Source: Microthrixaceae bacterium (GTDB lineage: Bacteria; Actinomycetota; Acidimicrobiia; Acidimicrobiales; Microtrichaceae). Taken from it: a DNA stretch of 64,000 nt. Positions within the stretch are counted from its first letter, which is position 1, and every line of letters begins with the position of its first letter. The notes beneath the pieces were generated by a model, which was not told the origin of the DNA, did no database searches, and was given only the letters and a program-made list of their open reading frames with translations. Positions 26,425 through 34,761 of the stretch are shown here, one piece after another. The stretch covers positions 62,001 through 126,000 of the forward strand of contig JAMLGK010000004.1 of the NCBI GenBank assembly GCA_023957995.1, in the 5' to 3' direction. The translations under genes were made by a program, and so were the position numbers.

Positions 26425-26679
26425 GTGCAAGGCGTCATCAAGTCCTACGACCCCACCACCGGGATCGGGACCCTTCTGGTTGACACCGACCTGACCGAGT
26501 ACGAACTCGCCCCCGGCGCCCTGGACGGCTCGCTGTTCCGGATGCTCAGGCAGGGCCAGCGCGTCCGCTTCGAACTCGACGAGAACTCCCTGGCGACCAA
26601 ACTGAGCCTGGGGTCCGAGGTCGACATGGGCACGCCGGACTTTGCAGCTCATGCTGAGCCGGCACCGGAATTGCGATGA
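26425..26679 (+). CDS. Cold-shock-domain-like small protein (84 aa)
   Basis: The sequence QGVIKSYDPTTGIGTLLVDTD resembles the first strands of a cold-shock OB fold (compare GTVKWFNAEKGFGFI). RQGQRVRFELDENSLATKL resembles the closing strands. The aromatic RNP residues of true Csp proteins are missing, so RNA binding is uncertain. The start is GTG 26425, with GAGGAG 8-9 bases upstream. The C-terminal 25 residues are acidic and Ala/Pro-rich. It lies between rpmB and pckG in the same direction; a link with either is not evident. Confidence 0.65.
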   Translation: MQGVIKSYDPTTGIGTLLVDTDLTEYELAPGALDGSLFRMLRQGQRVRFELDENSLATKLSLGSEVDMGTPDFAAHAEPAPELR

Positions 26680-26765
26680 CCCGCATCCAGCGGGTTCAGT
26701 CCCCGACATCAACCGATGGACGACCTGAGCGCGCCCACCGGCCCACTAGCCACTGAGAGGCAGCC

Positions 26766-28568
26766 ATGGCAGGAACCACTACCAACCAGAAGCTGATCGA
26801 CTGGGTCGAGCACTGGCGAGAGATCTTCGAACCCGCAGATGTCCACTGGTGTGACGGCACTGCCGAGGAGTACGACCGCCTCGCGCAGGTGCTCGTCGAC
26901 GCGGGGGGCTTCGAGAAGCTCAGTGAGGCCAAGCGCCCCAACAGCTACCTGGCCCTGTCGGATCCCGACGATGTCGCGAGGGTCGAGGACCGCACGTTCA
27001 TCGCCTGTGAGGCCGAGATCGATGCCGGACCCACCAACAACTGGCGCGAGCCCTCCGAGCTGCGCGAGGAGATGCTGGGACTGTTCCGCGGTTCGATGAG
27101 GGGACGCACCATGTACGTGGTGCCGTTCTCGATGGGGCCGCTCGGCTCCCCCATCGCCCATATCGGGGTGCAGCTCACCGACTCTCCCTACGTGGCGGTC
27201 TCGATGCGGATCATGACGCGCATGGGCCAGGGCGCCCTGGACGTGCTCGGCGACGGCGAATGGGTTCCGTGCCTCCATTCGGTGGGTTACCCACTGGTCG
27301 ACTCCGAGGGCAACGAGCGGCCCGATGTCGCATGGCCCTGCAACTCCGAGAAGTACATCTCTCACTTCCCCGAGACCCGCGAGATCTGGAGCTTCGGCTC
27401 GGGCTACGGCGGCAACGCACTGCTCGGCAAGAAGTGTTTCGCGCTCCGGATCGCCTCCACGATGGCCCGCGACGAGGGCTGGATGGCCGAGCACATGTTG
27501 ATCCTCGGGATCACCCCTCCCGATGGCGAGACCAAGTACATCGCCGCGGCATTCCCCTCGGCCTGCGGCAAGACCAACATGGCCATGTTGATCCCGACCC
27601 TGCCGGGCTGGAAGGTCGAGACCGTCGGCGACGACATCGCCTGGATGAAGTTCGGTGATGACGGTCGCCTCCACGCGATCAATCCCGAGGCCGGCTTCTT
27701 CGGCGTCGCTCCCGGGACGTCGGACAAGTCGAACCCGAACGCAATGGCCTCGGCGCACAGCAACTCGATCTTCACCAACGTGGCCAAGACCGACGACGGC
27801 GATGTCTGGTGGGAGGACATGACCGATGAGCCACCGGCCCACCTGATCGACTGGAAGGGCAACGACTGGACGCCTGACTCCGACACGCCGGCGGCCCACC
27901 CCAACGCACGGTTCACCGCTCCGGCATCCCAGTGCCCATCGATCTCACCCGACTGGGAGAACCCCGCCGGTGTACCGATCTCCGCGATCCTCTTCGGAGG
28001 ACGACGGGCCTCGAACGTCCCGCTGGTCACACAGTCCCGCAACTGGGAACACGGCACCTTCCTCGGAGCGATCATGAGCTCGGAGAAGACCGCAGCAGCC
28101 GCGGGTACGGTCGGCGAGGTCCGGTTCGATCCGTTCGCGATGCTCCCCTTCATGGGCTACAACGTCGGCGACTACATCCAGAACTACCTCGACATCGGAA
28201 ATTCCACCGAGGCGGACAAGCTGCCCAAGATCTTCTGGGTCAACTGGTTCGCCAAGAACGAGGCGGGCAAGTTCATCTGGCCCGGGTTCGGCGAGAACAG
28301 CCGCGTCCTCAAGTGGATCCTCGAACGGGTCGAGGGCGGCGCCGACGCCGTCGAGACCCCGATCGGCCTCGTCCCGACACCGGATTCGCTCGACCTCGAA
28401 GGCCTCGATCTGGCCGACGAGGACCTGCAGCGCATCCTCACCGTCGACAAGGACTCCTGGAAGGACGAACTCGAGTTGATCGAGGATCACTTCGAGTTCA
28501 TCGGCGAGCGACTGCCCGATCCGATGAAGGCACAACTCGACGACCTCCGCAGCCGACTCTCGCAGTAG
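26766..28568 (+). CDS. pckG: Phosphoenolpyruvate carboxykinase (GTP)
   Basis: Converts oxaloacetate plus GTP to PEP, CO2 and GDP, for gluconeogenesis. At 600 residues it matches the GTP class. The active-site loop [11 protein letters not shown] lies at about 265-275, and [11 protein letters not shown] is the metal-binding region. [15 protein letters not shown] and [19 protein letters not shown] are typical C-terminal-half motifs. GAGAGG precedes the ATG. Monocistronic between the cold-shock-like gene and a ligase gene. Confidence 0.98.
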   Translation: MAGTTTNQKLIDWVEHWREIFEPADVHWCDGTAEEYDRLAQVLVDAGGFEKLSEAKRPNSYLALSDPDDVARVEDRTFIACEAEIDAGPTNNWREPSELREEMLGLFRGSMRGRTMYVVPFSMGPLGSPIAHIGVQLTDSPYVAVSMRIMTRMGQGALDVLGDGEWVPCLHSVGYPLVDSEGNERPDVAWPCNSEKYISHFPETREIWSFGSGYGGNALLGKKCFALRIASTMARDEGWMAEHMLILGITPPDGETKYIAAAFPSACGKTNMAMLIPTLPGWKVETVGDDIAWMKFGDDGRLHAINPEAGFFGVAPGTSDKSNPNAMASAHSNSIFTNVAKTDDGDVWWEDMTDEPPAHLIDWKGNDWTPDSDTPAAHPNARFTAPASQCPSISPDWENPAGVPISAILFGGRRASNVPLVTQSRNWEHGTFLGAIMSSEKTAAAAGTVGEVRFDPFAMLPFMGYNVGDYIQNYLDIGNSTEADKLPKIFWVNWFAKNEAGKFIWPGFGENSRVLKWILERVEGGADAVETPIGLVPTPDSLDLEGLDLADEDLQRILTVDKDSWKDELELIEDHFEFIGERLPDPMKAQLDDLRSRLSQ

Positions 28569-28617
28569 CAGCCGGGGCTGGTCCCGCTGACACGCCACCG
28601 GGACGTGGGCCCGTGGG

Positions 28618-28623
28618 TACGGT
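28618..28623 (+). promoter_or_regulatory. Probable leaderless -10 box of the GCS2 gene
   Basis: TACGGT lies 7 bases before the ATG at 28631; no ribosome-binding site is present. Confidence 0.45.
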
Positions 28624-28630
28624 TGTCGCG

Positions 28631-29791
28631 ATGTCCCGACCCCAGGTTGGTCAGAGCCACATCCGATTCAACTCATCGCCCGCCCCGACCGTGGGTGTGG
28701 AGGTGGAGCTCTGGCTCCTCGACCGACACACCGGCGCGCTCGTCCCCGCGGCCGACGACGTCCTGCGGACGATGTCGGAGGGGCATCCCGGTGAGCACCC
28801 CAAGGCGAAGCACGAGCTGTTCCGATCCACCATCGAGGTGATCACGGGCATCTGTGACACGGTGCCCGCCGCCGGTTCGGACCTGCGGGCCACCATCGCT
28901 GAACTGGCGACCGTCGGGGACTCGATGGAGATCGACCTGATGGCGAGTGGCACCCACCCGTTCTCGCGCTGGCAGGACCAGCTGATCTCCCCCGGCGCCA
29001 GATACCAGGAGTTCGTGGGCCGACTCGGCTGGCCGGTCAGACGCCTCGCCATCACCGGCCTGCACGTGCACGTCGGGGTGTCGGGTCCCGGCGCGGCCAT
29101 CGCACTCACCAGGTCGCTCTGCGAGCAGCTGCCGCTGCTGCTCGCGTTGTCTGCGTCGAGCCCGTTCTGGGAGGGAGCCGACACCGACCTGGCAAGCGTC
29201 CGCACCAAGGTCTTCGAATCGCTACCCACCTCGGGACTGCCGCCACGGATGAACGACTGGCGTGATTTCGAGCTGTTCATGCACGCGTTGCTGCGCGCCC
29301 GGGTGATCAGCTCGGTGCGCGAGGTCTGGTGGGACATACGTCCGCACCCCAACTTCGGCACCGTGGAGTTCAGGATGTGCGATGCGGTCCCGACCCTCTC
29401 GGAGACCCTGGGGGTGGCGGCGCTGGCCCAATGCCTCGTGGTTGAGGCCGAGCGACGCTTCGCCGACGGTGATCCACTGCCGGGCCCGCGGGACTGGGTG
29501 CTGGCGGAGAACAAGTGGCTCGCGTGCCGGCACGGGCTGGAGGCCGAACTCCTGGTGGATGACGTAGGCAATCGGCAGGACGCCCGGACCCTCCTCGCCG
29601 CTCTGGTGCAGCGCCTGGCACCCCTCGCGGTGGAACTGGGTTGTGGCTCCGAACTGTCGGGAGTACTCGAGGTGTTGGAGCGCGGCGGAGCGAGTTCGAG
29701 GCAGCGCGCGGTGCTCGAATCCGGCGGAGGCGTCGACGCCGTGGTCGAACACCTGGTGGCGGAGTTCCGGGGACCGGGTGGGTTCCTGTGA
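28631..29791 (+). CDS. GCS2/YbdK-type carboxylate-amine ligase
   Basis: Family of ATP-dependent glutamate-cysteine ligase-like enzymes (type 2). Motifs: TVGVEVELWLLD (ATP/Glu-binding start), HELFRSTIEVITG, MASGTHPFSRWQDQ, TGLHVHVGV and WWDIRPHPNFGTVEFRMCD. Length of 386 is typical. YbdK itself has only weak glutamate-cysteine ligase activity, so the amino and carboxyl substrates are unknown. The M20 peptidase gene overlaps the stop by GTGA, suggesting the two act on a related peptide-like compound. Confidence 0.9.
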   Translation: MSRPQVGQSHIRFNSSPAPTVGVEVELWLLDRHTGALVPAADDVLRTMSEGHPGEHPKAKHELFRSTIEVITGICDTVPAAGSDLRATIAELATVGDSMEIDLMASGTHPFSRWQDQLISPGARYQEFVGRLGWPVRRLAITGLHVHVGVSGPGAAIALTRSLCEQLPLLLALSASSPFWEGADTDLASVRTKVFESLPTSGLPPRMNDWRDFELFMHALLRARVISSVREVWWDIRPHPNFGTVEFRMCDAVPTLSETLGVAALAQCLVVEAERRFADGDPLPGPRDWVLAENKWLACRHGLEAELLVDDVGNRQDARTLLAALVQRLAPLAVELGCGSELSGVLEVLERGGASSRQRAVLESGGGVDAVVEHLVAEFRGPGGFL

Positions 29792-31026
29792 AACGGGGTG
29801 ACCGAGCACCAACCGGGTCGGCCGAGGACCGACAGATCACCGACTGGGTGGAGGAACACGATGACGACCTGGTGGCGTTCAGACGCCACCTGCACGCCAA
29901 TCCCGAGTTGAGCGGTGAGGAGTACGGCACCACCGCCATGCTGTGCGAACGCCTGGTGGCTGCGGGTTGGTCCCCAACCGTTCTCGACAGCGGAACGGGC
30001 CTGATCTGCGACATCGGAGCCGACGGCAGCACCCCGAGGATCGCCATCCGCGGCGACATCGATGCGCTGGCCATGGACGAGGACAACGACGTGCCCTACC
30101 GCTCGAGGGTCGCCGGGGTGGCACACGCCTGTGGTCACGACGTGCACAGCACCGTGGTGCTGGGCAGCGGTCTGGCGCTGGCCGATTCGCTCGTTGCGGG
30201 CGGACACTCGGTACGCCTGATCTTCGAGCCGGCGGAGGAACAGGTGCCCGGTGGCGCCATGGAGGTGATCGCCAGCGGGTGGCTGGACGGCATCGACTCG
30301 GTCTACGGCCTGCACTGCGATCCGAAGATCGATGTGGGACATGTGGGAACCCGCCGGGGTGCGATCACCTGGGCCGCGGACCTGGTCGAGATCTCGCTAC
30401 ACGGACCGGGCGGCCACACGGCGCGTCCCGAGCAGACCGTCGACATGGTGCGCGAGGCATCGTCGCTGGCTCTGGAGCTGCCCCGGCTCGTCTCGGAGAG
30501 GGCCCCCGGCGAGGTGCTGCTCAGCTTCGGAGCGTTGCAGACCGGTGAGGCCTGCAACGTCGTACCGGCCCACGCCCGTCTGGGAGGATCATTGCGCACA
30601 CCGGACCCACAGGTGTGGGCCGCGGCGGAGACGATCGTTGCCTCCGCCGTGGCGGAGATCCTCGAGGACACTGGACTCGACTGGCAGATCGAACACCGAC
30701 GGGGAGTTCCTCCGGTGATCAATCACGACCGGCAGACCGACCTGGTGGAACAGGCGGTACGGGACTCGATAGGCCCCGACGCGCTGGTGGAGACACCGCA
30801 GAGCCGCGGCGGCGACAGCTTCGCCTGGTACCTCGAGGCGACGGGGGGCACCTACGTTCGCCTCGGCACCCACGATCCGGGTCTCGCACGACGGGTGGAT
30901 CTGCACTCCGGTGACTTCGACGTCGACGAGTCGGCCATCGGCATCGGAGTGCGGGTGCTGGCTTCGGTCGTCCTGGCAGACCTCGGCAGGCCGAACCGGG
31001 GGATCAGCCGAGCAGCATCGCCCTGA
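29788..31026 (+). CDS. M20-family amidohydrolase
   Basis: Zinc-dependent aminoacylase/carboxypeptidase-type enzyme (M20D, IAA-amino acid hydrolase-like). Zinc ligands are visible in GVAHACGHDVHST, the catalytic Glu in IFEPAEEQVPGGA, and later VYGLHCDP and GGDSFAWYLE. HGPGGHTARPEQTVD marks the dimerisation domain. The start is GTG 29788, overlapping the ligase stop. The 3-prime end overlaps a convergent membrane-protein gene by 23 bases. Confidence 0.92.
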   Translation: MKRGDRAPTGSAEDRQITDWVEEHDDDLVAFRRHLHANPELSGEEYGTTAMLCERLVAAGWSPTVLDSGTGLICDIGADGSTPRIAIRGDIDALAMDEDNDVPYRSRVAGVAHACGHDVHSTVVLGSGLALADSLVAGGHSVRLIFEPAEEQVPGGAMEVIASGWLDGIDSVYGLHCDPKIDVGHVGTRRGAITWAADLVEISLHGPGGHTARPEQTVDMVREASSLALELPRLVSERAPGEVLLSFGALQTGEACNVVPAHARLGGSLRTPDPQVWAAAETIVASAVAEILEDTGLDWQIEHRRGVPPVINHDRQTDLVEQAVRDSIGPDALVETPQSRGGDSFAWYLEATGGTYVRLGTHDPGLARRVDLHSGDFDVDESAIGIGVRVLASVVLADLGRPNRGISRAASP

Positions 31027-31372
31027 TCGCAAGTCCCATGAGGAACAGGCTCCCGAACCCATAGAGCAGGTACAGCCAGGGCTTGATCTGCGTCCGGTAG
31101 CTGTAGAGGAGCGCCACCGATATGAGGGCGACGAAACCGTAGAACATGTGGAACTCGGGTGCGTCGATACCCTGCCCGGCCACGAGCACGACACCCAGGA
31201 TCACCTGCACCGCGATGGTGGACTCCGCGGCGATCACCGACCACCAGAGTGCCTTCACCCGCAGGGGGGCGAACCAGTGCGCCCCCAGGCACCAGGAACC
31301 CACGAGCGCATTGGAGAGAACGACCACCCAGGCCCACACCACGTGAATGTCGAGCACGATCGAGGCGACCAC
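31004..31372 (-). CDS. Four-helix membrane protein, unknown function
   Basis: A 122-residue hydrophobic protein with about four membrane segments: VVWAWVVVLSNALVGSWCLG, a second around VIAAESTIAVQVILGVVLVA, FYGFVALISVALLYSYR, and LLYGFGSLFLMGLAIRAMLL. Loops contain PEFHMFYGF and RTQIKPWL. I do not recognise the family. It overlaps the amidohydrolase 3-prime end in a convergent layout. Confidence 0.7.
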   Translation of the reverse strand: MVASIVLDIHVVWAWVVVLSNALVGSWCLGAHWFAPLRVKALWWSVIAAESTIAVQVILGVVLVAGQGIDAPEFHMFYGFVALISVALLYSYRTQIKPWLYLLYGFGSLFLMGLAIRAMLLG

Positions 31373-31422
31373 GGCGATGGAGCCTAACCACGCCCCTGAC
31401 CACCACCTGCAAAGCTGATCGG

Positions 31423-31746
31423 GTGAAGCACTGCCGACTGCTCGTTCACCGTCTGGAGGTCGACTCCACCGACGTTGCGGTGAGGTTGGGCACGCTGGTG
31501 GTCGTGCGGCGGCCCGGTTCGGAACACCTCGACTGGGAGGTCGTGGCCCAGACGACCGGCGACAGCACCGCGGAGTTGGGAGAGAACCTGTTGGGTATGA
31601 CCGTGGTGTCGGGAGCCGATCCGAACGGCGTCCCCGAACTGTCGGAGCTGTCAGGCAACGCCGTCGTGGCCCGCTACGTGGATGAGGCGGTGGTCTGGCG
31701 CGGCAACGGAGTGCTGGTCGGATTCGACGACGACTGGCTCGCCTGA
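31423..31746 (+). CDS. Hypothetical protein (107 aa)
   Basis: GTG-started frame of 107 residues, acidic, with alternating hydrophobic positions suggesting a small beta-rich domain (LGTLVVVRRPGSEHLDWEVV, GNAVVARYVDEAVVWRGNGV). No signal peptide or membrane segment. No family is recognised. It is divergent from the membrane-protein gene and convergent with the deacetylase gene 25 bases downstream. The codon-position bias looks like neighbouring real genes. Confidence 0.6.
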   Translation: MKHCRLLVHRLEVDSTDVAVRLGTLVVVRRPGSEHLDWEVVAQTTGDSTAELGENLLGMTVVSGADPNGVPELSELSGNAVVARYVDEAVVWRGNGVLVGFDDDWLA

Positions 31747-31771
31747 GCCGGGGCTCCGGAGTCCCCGGGTA

Positions 31772-32569
31772 TCACCAGACCGAACCGCGCAGTTCCTCGC
31801 CGCCGACCCGGGGCCGGCCCGACTCGATGAACCACTCGATGCCGAACGCCCTGGCGAACATCTCGTCATCGAGCTTCAGGAACCAGGAGTCGTCGGATAT
31901 CTGGCTCGCATGGGCCGCGAGCGCCCGCCGCTTCAATCGGAGCTGATCCGAGACGTCGACACCGTGGGTGAGCTCGACCTCGGGCTTGCCGAAGTCGTCC
32001 GAGGGCGCCGGGATCTCGACCCCGTCGGCTGCCTGTTCGGCCATGGCCACAGCCTGTTCTGCCATGGCGGCCTGGATCTGGGTACGGTTCATCGTCGCCT
32101 GCAGCACGCGGGGCACACCGGTCATCTCGGCGGCCCGGTGACCGACGCGGTGCACCTGAATGTGATCGGGGTGGCCGTAGCCGCCGTTGTCGTCGTACAC
32201 GGTGAGTACGTCGGGCTTCTCCTCGGCGAGGATCGCTGCCAGACGCCTCGCCGCCTGGTCCACATCGGCCTGCCAGAAGGCATACGGGAAGTCATTGGTC
32301 GCCTCGCCCATCATCCCCGAGTCGACGTACCCGAGGAACTCCACACGATCCACCCCGAGCACCTCCGCAGCAGCGAAGGTCTCGGGGATCCGTCGCTCCC
32401 AGAGCGCCTCGCCCTCCTCGAGGACCCCTGGCTGGGGTTCACCCCGTTCGCCACGGGTCGCCACCACCAACACCACACGTCCACCGGCCGCCGCGGTCTG
32501 GGCCATCAGCCCACCGGTGGCAATGGCTTCGTCGTCGGGGTGGGCATGGAAACAGACCAGTGTGTTCAC
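31772..32569 (-). CDS. LmbE/PIG-L-family deacetylase (MshB/Mca-like)
   Basis: Zinc-dependent N-deacetylase family that includes mycothiol-synthesis MshB and mycothiol-conjugate amidase Mca. The zinc motif HAHPDDEAIATGG is at residues 8-20, with the third ligand in GGYGHPDHIQVH. LKLDDEMFARAFGIEWFIE near the C-terminus resembles mycothiol-conjugate amidases. The substrate cannot be fixed. The start is GTG 32569, with TATTCT 6 bases upstream. Confidence 0.9.
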   Translation of the reverse strand: MNTLVCFHAHPDDEAIATGGLMAQTAAAGGRVVLVVATRGERGEPQPGVLEEGEALWERRIPETFAAAEVLGVDRVEFLGYVDSGMMGEATNDFPYAFWQADVDQAARRLAAILAEEKPDVLTVYDDNGGYGHPDHIQVHRVGHRAAEMTGVPRVLQATMNRTQIQAAMAEQAVAMAEQAADGVEIPAPSDDFGKPEVELTHGVDVSDQLRLKRRALAAHASQISDDSWFLKLDDEMFARAFGIEWFIESGRPRVGGEELRGSVW

Positions 32570-32852
32570 GGCCGCAGAATACAGGCCCGCGCAGGTGCTC
32601 CGGTCCAGATCGACACGCCGATCGATGCGGTAGGGCCTGCCGCAGAGGGAGCGGGCCCAGAGCGGCAGGGGCCTGTTGGCTGTTGGGCCGTTGGACTGCC
32701 GGGCCCGATTCGCGCTGGGACATCATCCCATCGCCTCCGGACCCCTCGCCCGGCACACTCGAAGAACGGCGGCGGGGGCACCGCGGGTCGGGCGGGCCAC
32801 AGAGCTCCCCGACCCGCGGGCAGCATTCGAGCGGCCCGCCGGAGCCCGCGGA
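32570..32852. other. Non-coding gap of 283 bases
   Basis: Apart from the -10 box of the deacetylase gene at its left end, I see no gene, hairpin or repeat here. It probably holds the 3-prime untranslated end of the TetR gene. Confidence 0.4.
32576..32581 (-). promoter_or_regulatory. Leaderless -10 box of the deacetylase gene
   Basis: TATTCT on the minus strand lies 6 bases before the GTG at 32569; no ribosome-binding site is present. Confidence 0.55.
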
Positions 32853-33512
32853 TCAGTTCTCGGGCACACGCTGCACCGCAGCTGCGGTGAAACCGGCAAC
32901 GACGGATTTGGTGAGGGTGTCGACCAGCACCTCGCGCGACGGGGTGCGCCGCAGCTTCCACGACTCGATCGAGAAGAGCAGGAATCCGAAGGCGCCGTCC
33001 ACCAGCACTGCTCTGGTCTCGGTCGAGATGTTCGGGTTGGCGAACTCGACCAGACGACCCCCGCGTTCCCGGATCACCTCCACCAGTGCGTTGTCGAAGA
33101 AGCCCCGCTCGCCACTGCGGATGGTGCGGACCAGAAAGCCGTAGATCGCCGGCTCCGTCTCGACCAGATCGACCAGTGACGACACGATCGCTGCCACTGC
33201 TGCTTCGAAGTCGATCCCCTGGCCCTGTCCGGCCTCGGCCAACTCGGCCTGACGCTGCACCGCCTGCAGCGTCACCTCGGTCACGCCGTCGGCCATCACC
33301 ACAGCGATCGCGTCGGCGAGTCCGAGCCGGTCTCCGAAGTGCCCGTAGATCACCGGCTTGGAGACCCCACTGTCCGCAGCGATGTCATCGACGGAGACCC
33401 CAGCGCCCCGATCGCGGATCGAGTCCATGGCCGAGGCCAACAGGTCGGAACGTTGAGCGGACCGTTGGGCGTCGGTGAGTCGCGGACGACCCCGCCGAGT
33501 TCTCTGCGCCAT
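32853..33512 (-). CDS. TetR-family transcriptional regulator
   Basis: The N-terminal helix-turn-helix is clear: GVSVDDIAADSGVSKPVIYGHFGDRLGLADAI (in two parts, about residues 37-68). The ligand-binding C-terminal domain is unassigned. The start is ATG 33512, with TACCGT 6 bases upstream. It is divergent from the metal-dependent hydrolase gene across 106 bases, so it likely controls that gene and itself. An inducer is not apparent; lipid-like ligands are common for such pairs. Confidence 0.9.
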   Translation of the reverse strand: MAQRTRRGRPRLTDAQRSAQRSDLLASAMDSIRDRGAGVSVDDIAADSGVSKPVIYGHFGDRLGLADAIAVVMADGVTEVTLQAVQRQAELAEAGQGQGIDFEAAVAAIVSSLVDLVETEPAIYGFLVRTIRSGERGFFDNALVEVIRERGGRLVEFANPNISTETRAVLVDGAFGFLLFSIESWKLRRTPSREVLVDTLTKSVVAGFTAAAVQRVPEN

Positions 33513-33518
33513 GCCCCC

Positions 33519-33524
33519 ACGGTA
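33519..33524 (-). promoter_or_regulatory. Leaderless -10 box of the TetR gene
   Basis: TACCGT on the minus strand lies 6 bases before the ATG at 33512. Confidence 0.45.
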
Positions 33525-33596
33525 CCCGCGGCGCTTCACCCTCTCGGATGTCGACCGTAGGGCAGCTGTGACGAACGACACCCTAGCTTTTCGCTA

Positions 33597-33606
33597 CTAC
33601 TCGTAG
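33597..33606. promoter_or_regulatory. Possible TetR operator half-sites
   Basis: CTAC-TC-GTAG dyad in the TetR/hydrolase divergent region, 12 bases before the hydrolase start. Short, so low confidence. Confidence 0.2.
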
Positions 33607-33618
33607 AAGAATAGACCC

Positions 33619-33708
33619 ATGCCAACGGACACCTCCATGCCAACGGACACCTCCATCCCAACGGACACTGCCACGCCAGCGGACACCTCCACGCTGACGG
33701 ACACTTCC
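33619..33708 (+). repeat. 18-bp coding tandem repeat, five copies
   Basis: ATGCCAACGGACACCTCC is repeated exactly twice, followed by three diverged copies in frame. It encodes repeats of MPTDTS at the N-terminus of the hydrolase. Each exact copy carries its own ATG. Confidence 0.95.
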
Positions 33709-34590
33709 GCCGACGACCGGATCCACCAGAACGCCCGACAGGGCCAGGCGCCACCCACGAGACGGATCGACTTCGGTTTCGGCGAGGTCGACCTCCCGCG
33801 CCACTTCATGGGCGACGATCTCGTGTTCAGCCATGTGGTCGCGGTGCTCAGCTGCCTGTTCCCCGAGGGCGAGGACTTCTTCGTGCGGTCGGTGCGCAAC
33901 TACCGCGACCAGATCGACGATCCACTGCTCGCCCGCCAGGTGAAGGGGTTCATCGGCCAGGAAGCCATCCACGGTCGCGAGCACCGGGCGTTCAACGAAG
34001 CCCTGGGTGATCTCGGCTACCCGGTCCGCTTCCACGATGCACGGGTGAGGTTGGGCCTCGGGATCTTCTCCAGAGTGGCTCCAAAGTCCTACCAGCTGGC
34101 GCTCACAGCAGCGCTCGAGCACTACACCGCCACGCTGGCGGAGGTGTTGTTGAACTCGGACACGCTCCAGACCGGCACCGAGATCGAGCAGGTACGCGAG
34201 CTGTTCCTCTGGCACGCCCTCGAGGAGAACGAACACAAGTCGGTCGCATTCGACGTGTTCCAGCGGGTGTGCGGCAAGGAACGGATCCGCGTCAACGTGA
34301 TGCGATTCGCCACCGTCGGTTTCATCACAGCTCTGTTCGCCGGCACAGCTGCCTCGTTGGCGTTGGATCCCGCAGCGCGCGACCTACCCCGCCTGCGCCG
34401 CAGCTTCGCCCGGTTCCGCCGCAACCCACTCGTCTCGCGCCAAGTGCGTGCCCGCATCCGCGACTACAACCGTCCCGGATTCCATCCCGAGGACCACGAC
34501 ACGAACGAGCTGCTGGACACCTGGCGGGCACGACTGTTCGGCCCCGAGGGTGAGCTCAACCACCGGCTCAAGGGAGATCGCGCAGCCTGA
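33619..34590 (+). CDS. Metal-dependent hydrolase (PF10118-like)
   Basis: The core (residues 45-320) matches the uncharacterised metal-dependent hydrolase family: FSHVVAVLSCLFPEGEDFF, KGFIGQEAIHGREHRAFNE, then LEHYTATLAE and WHALEENEHKSVAFDV. The E..H pairs are the likely metal ligands on a ferritin-like helical bundle. The N-terminus is a Thr/Asp-rich 6-residue repeat (MPTDTS) that is probably disordered. The true start could be the ATG at 33637. A perfect hairpin follows the gene. Likely regulated by the divergent TetR. Confidence 0.85.
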   Translation: MPTDTSMPTDTSIPTDTATPADTSTLTDTSADDRIHQNARQGQAPPTRRIDFGFGEVDLPRHFMGDDLVFSHVVAVLSCLFPEGEDFFVRSVRNYRDQIDDPLLARQVKGFIGQEAIHGREHRAFNEALGDLGYPVRFHDARVRLGLGIFSRVAPKSYQLALTAALEHYTATLAEVLLNSDTLQTGTEIEQVRELFLWHALEENEHKSVAFDVFQRVCGKERIRVNVMRFATVGFITALFAGTAASLALDPAARDLPRLRRSFARFRRNPLVSRQVRARIRDYNRPGFHPEDHDTNELLDTWRARLFGPEGELNHRLKGDRAA

Positions 34591-34643
34591 GCGCTCTCAC
34601 ACCCCCTCAGGGCTGTCACACCCCGTCGGTACGTTTGGAGCTG

Positions 34644-34684
34644 CCGGACGGGTGGACAATTTCGCCCCATCTCCACCCGTCCGG
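34644..34684. terminator. Perfect 13-bp hairpin between convergent genes
   Basis: CCGGACGGGTGGA (34644-34656) pairs without mismatch with TCCACCCGTCCGG (34672-34684) around a 15-base loop. It sits between the hydrolase stop (34590) and the CoA-transferase stop (34762), so it can serve both strands. No T-run. Confidence 0.7.
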
Positions 34685-34761
34685 TGCCCCTGAACCGGCG
34701 GACTCCGACTGCTGCTCTGCGCAGCTCTGCAGACCGTGCGCCGGCGGCGCTAGCGCCGTCC

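Noticed and set aside
27932-28630. Upstream extension of the GCS2 gene into pckG
   Set aside because: The open frame overlaps pckG coding sequence. A leaderless box and the family N-terminus place the start at 28631.
33086-33478. Arg/Pro/Ser-rich plus-strand open frame
   Set aside because: Antisense to the TetR gene with shadow-type composition.
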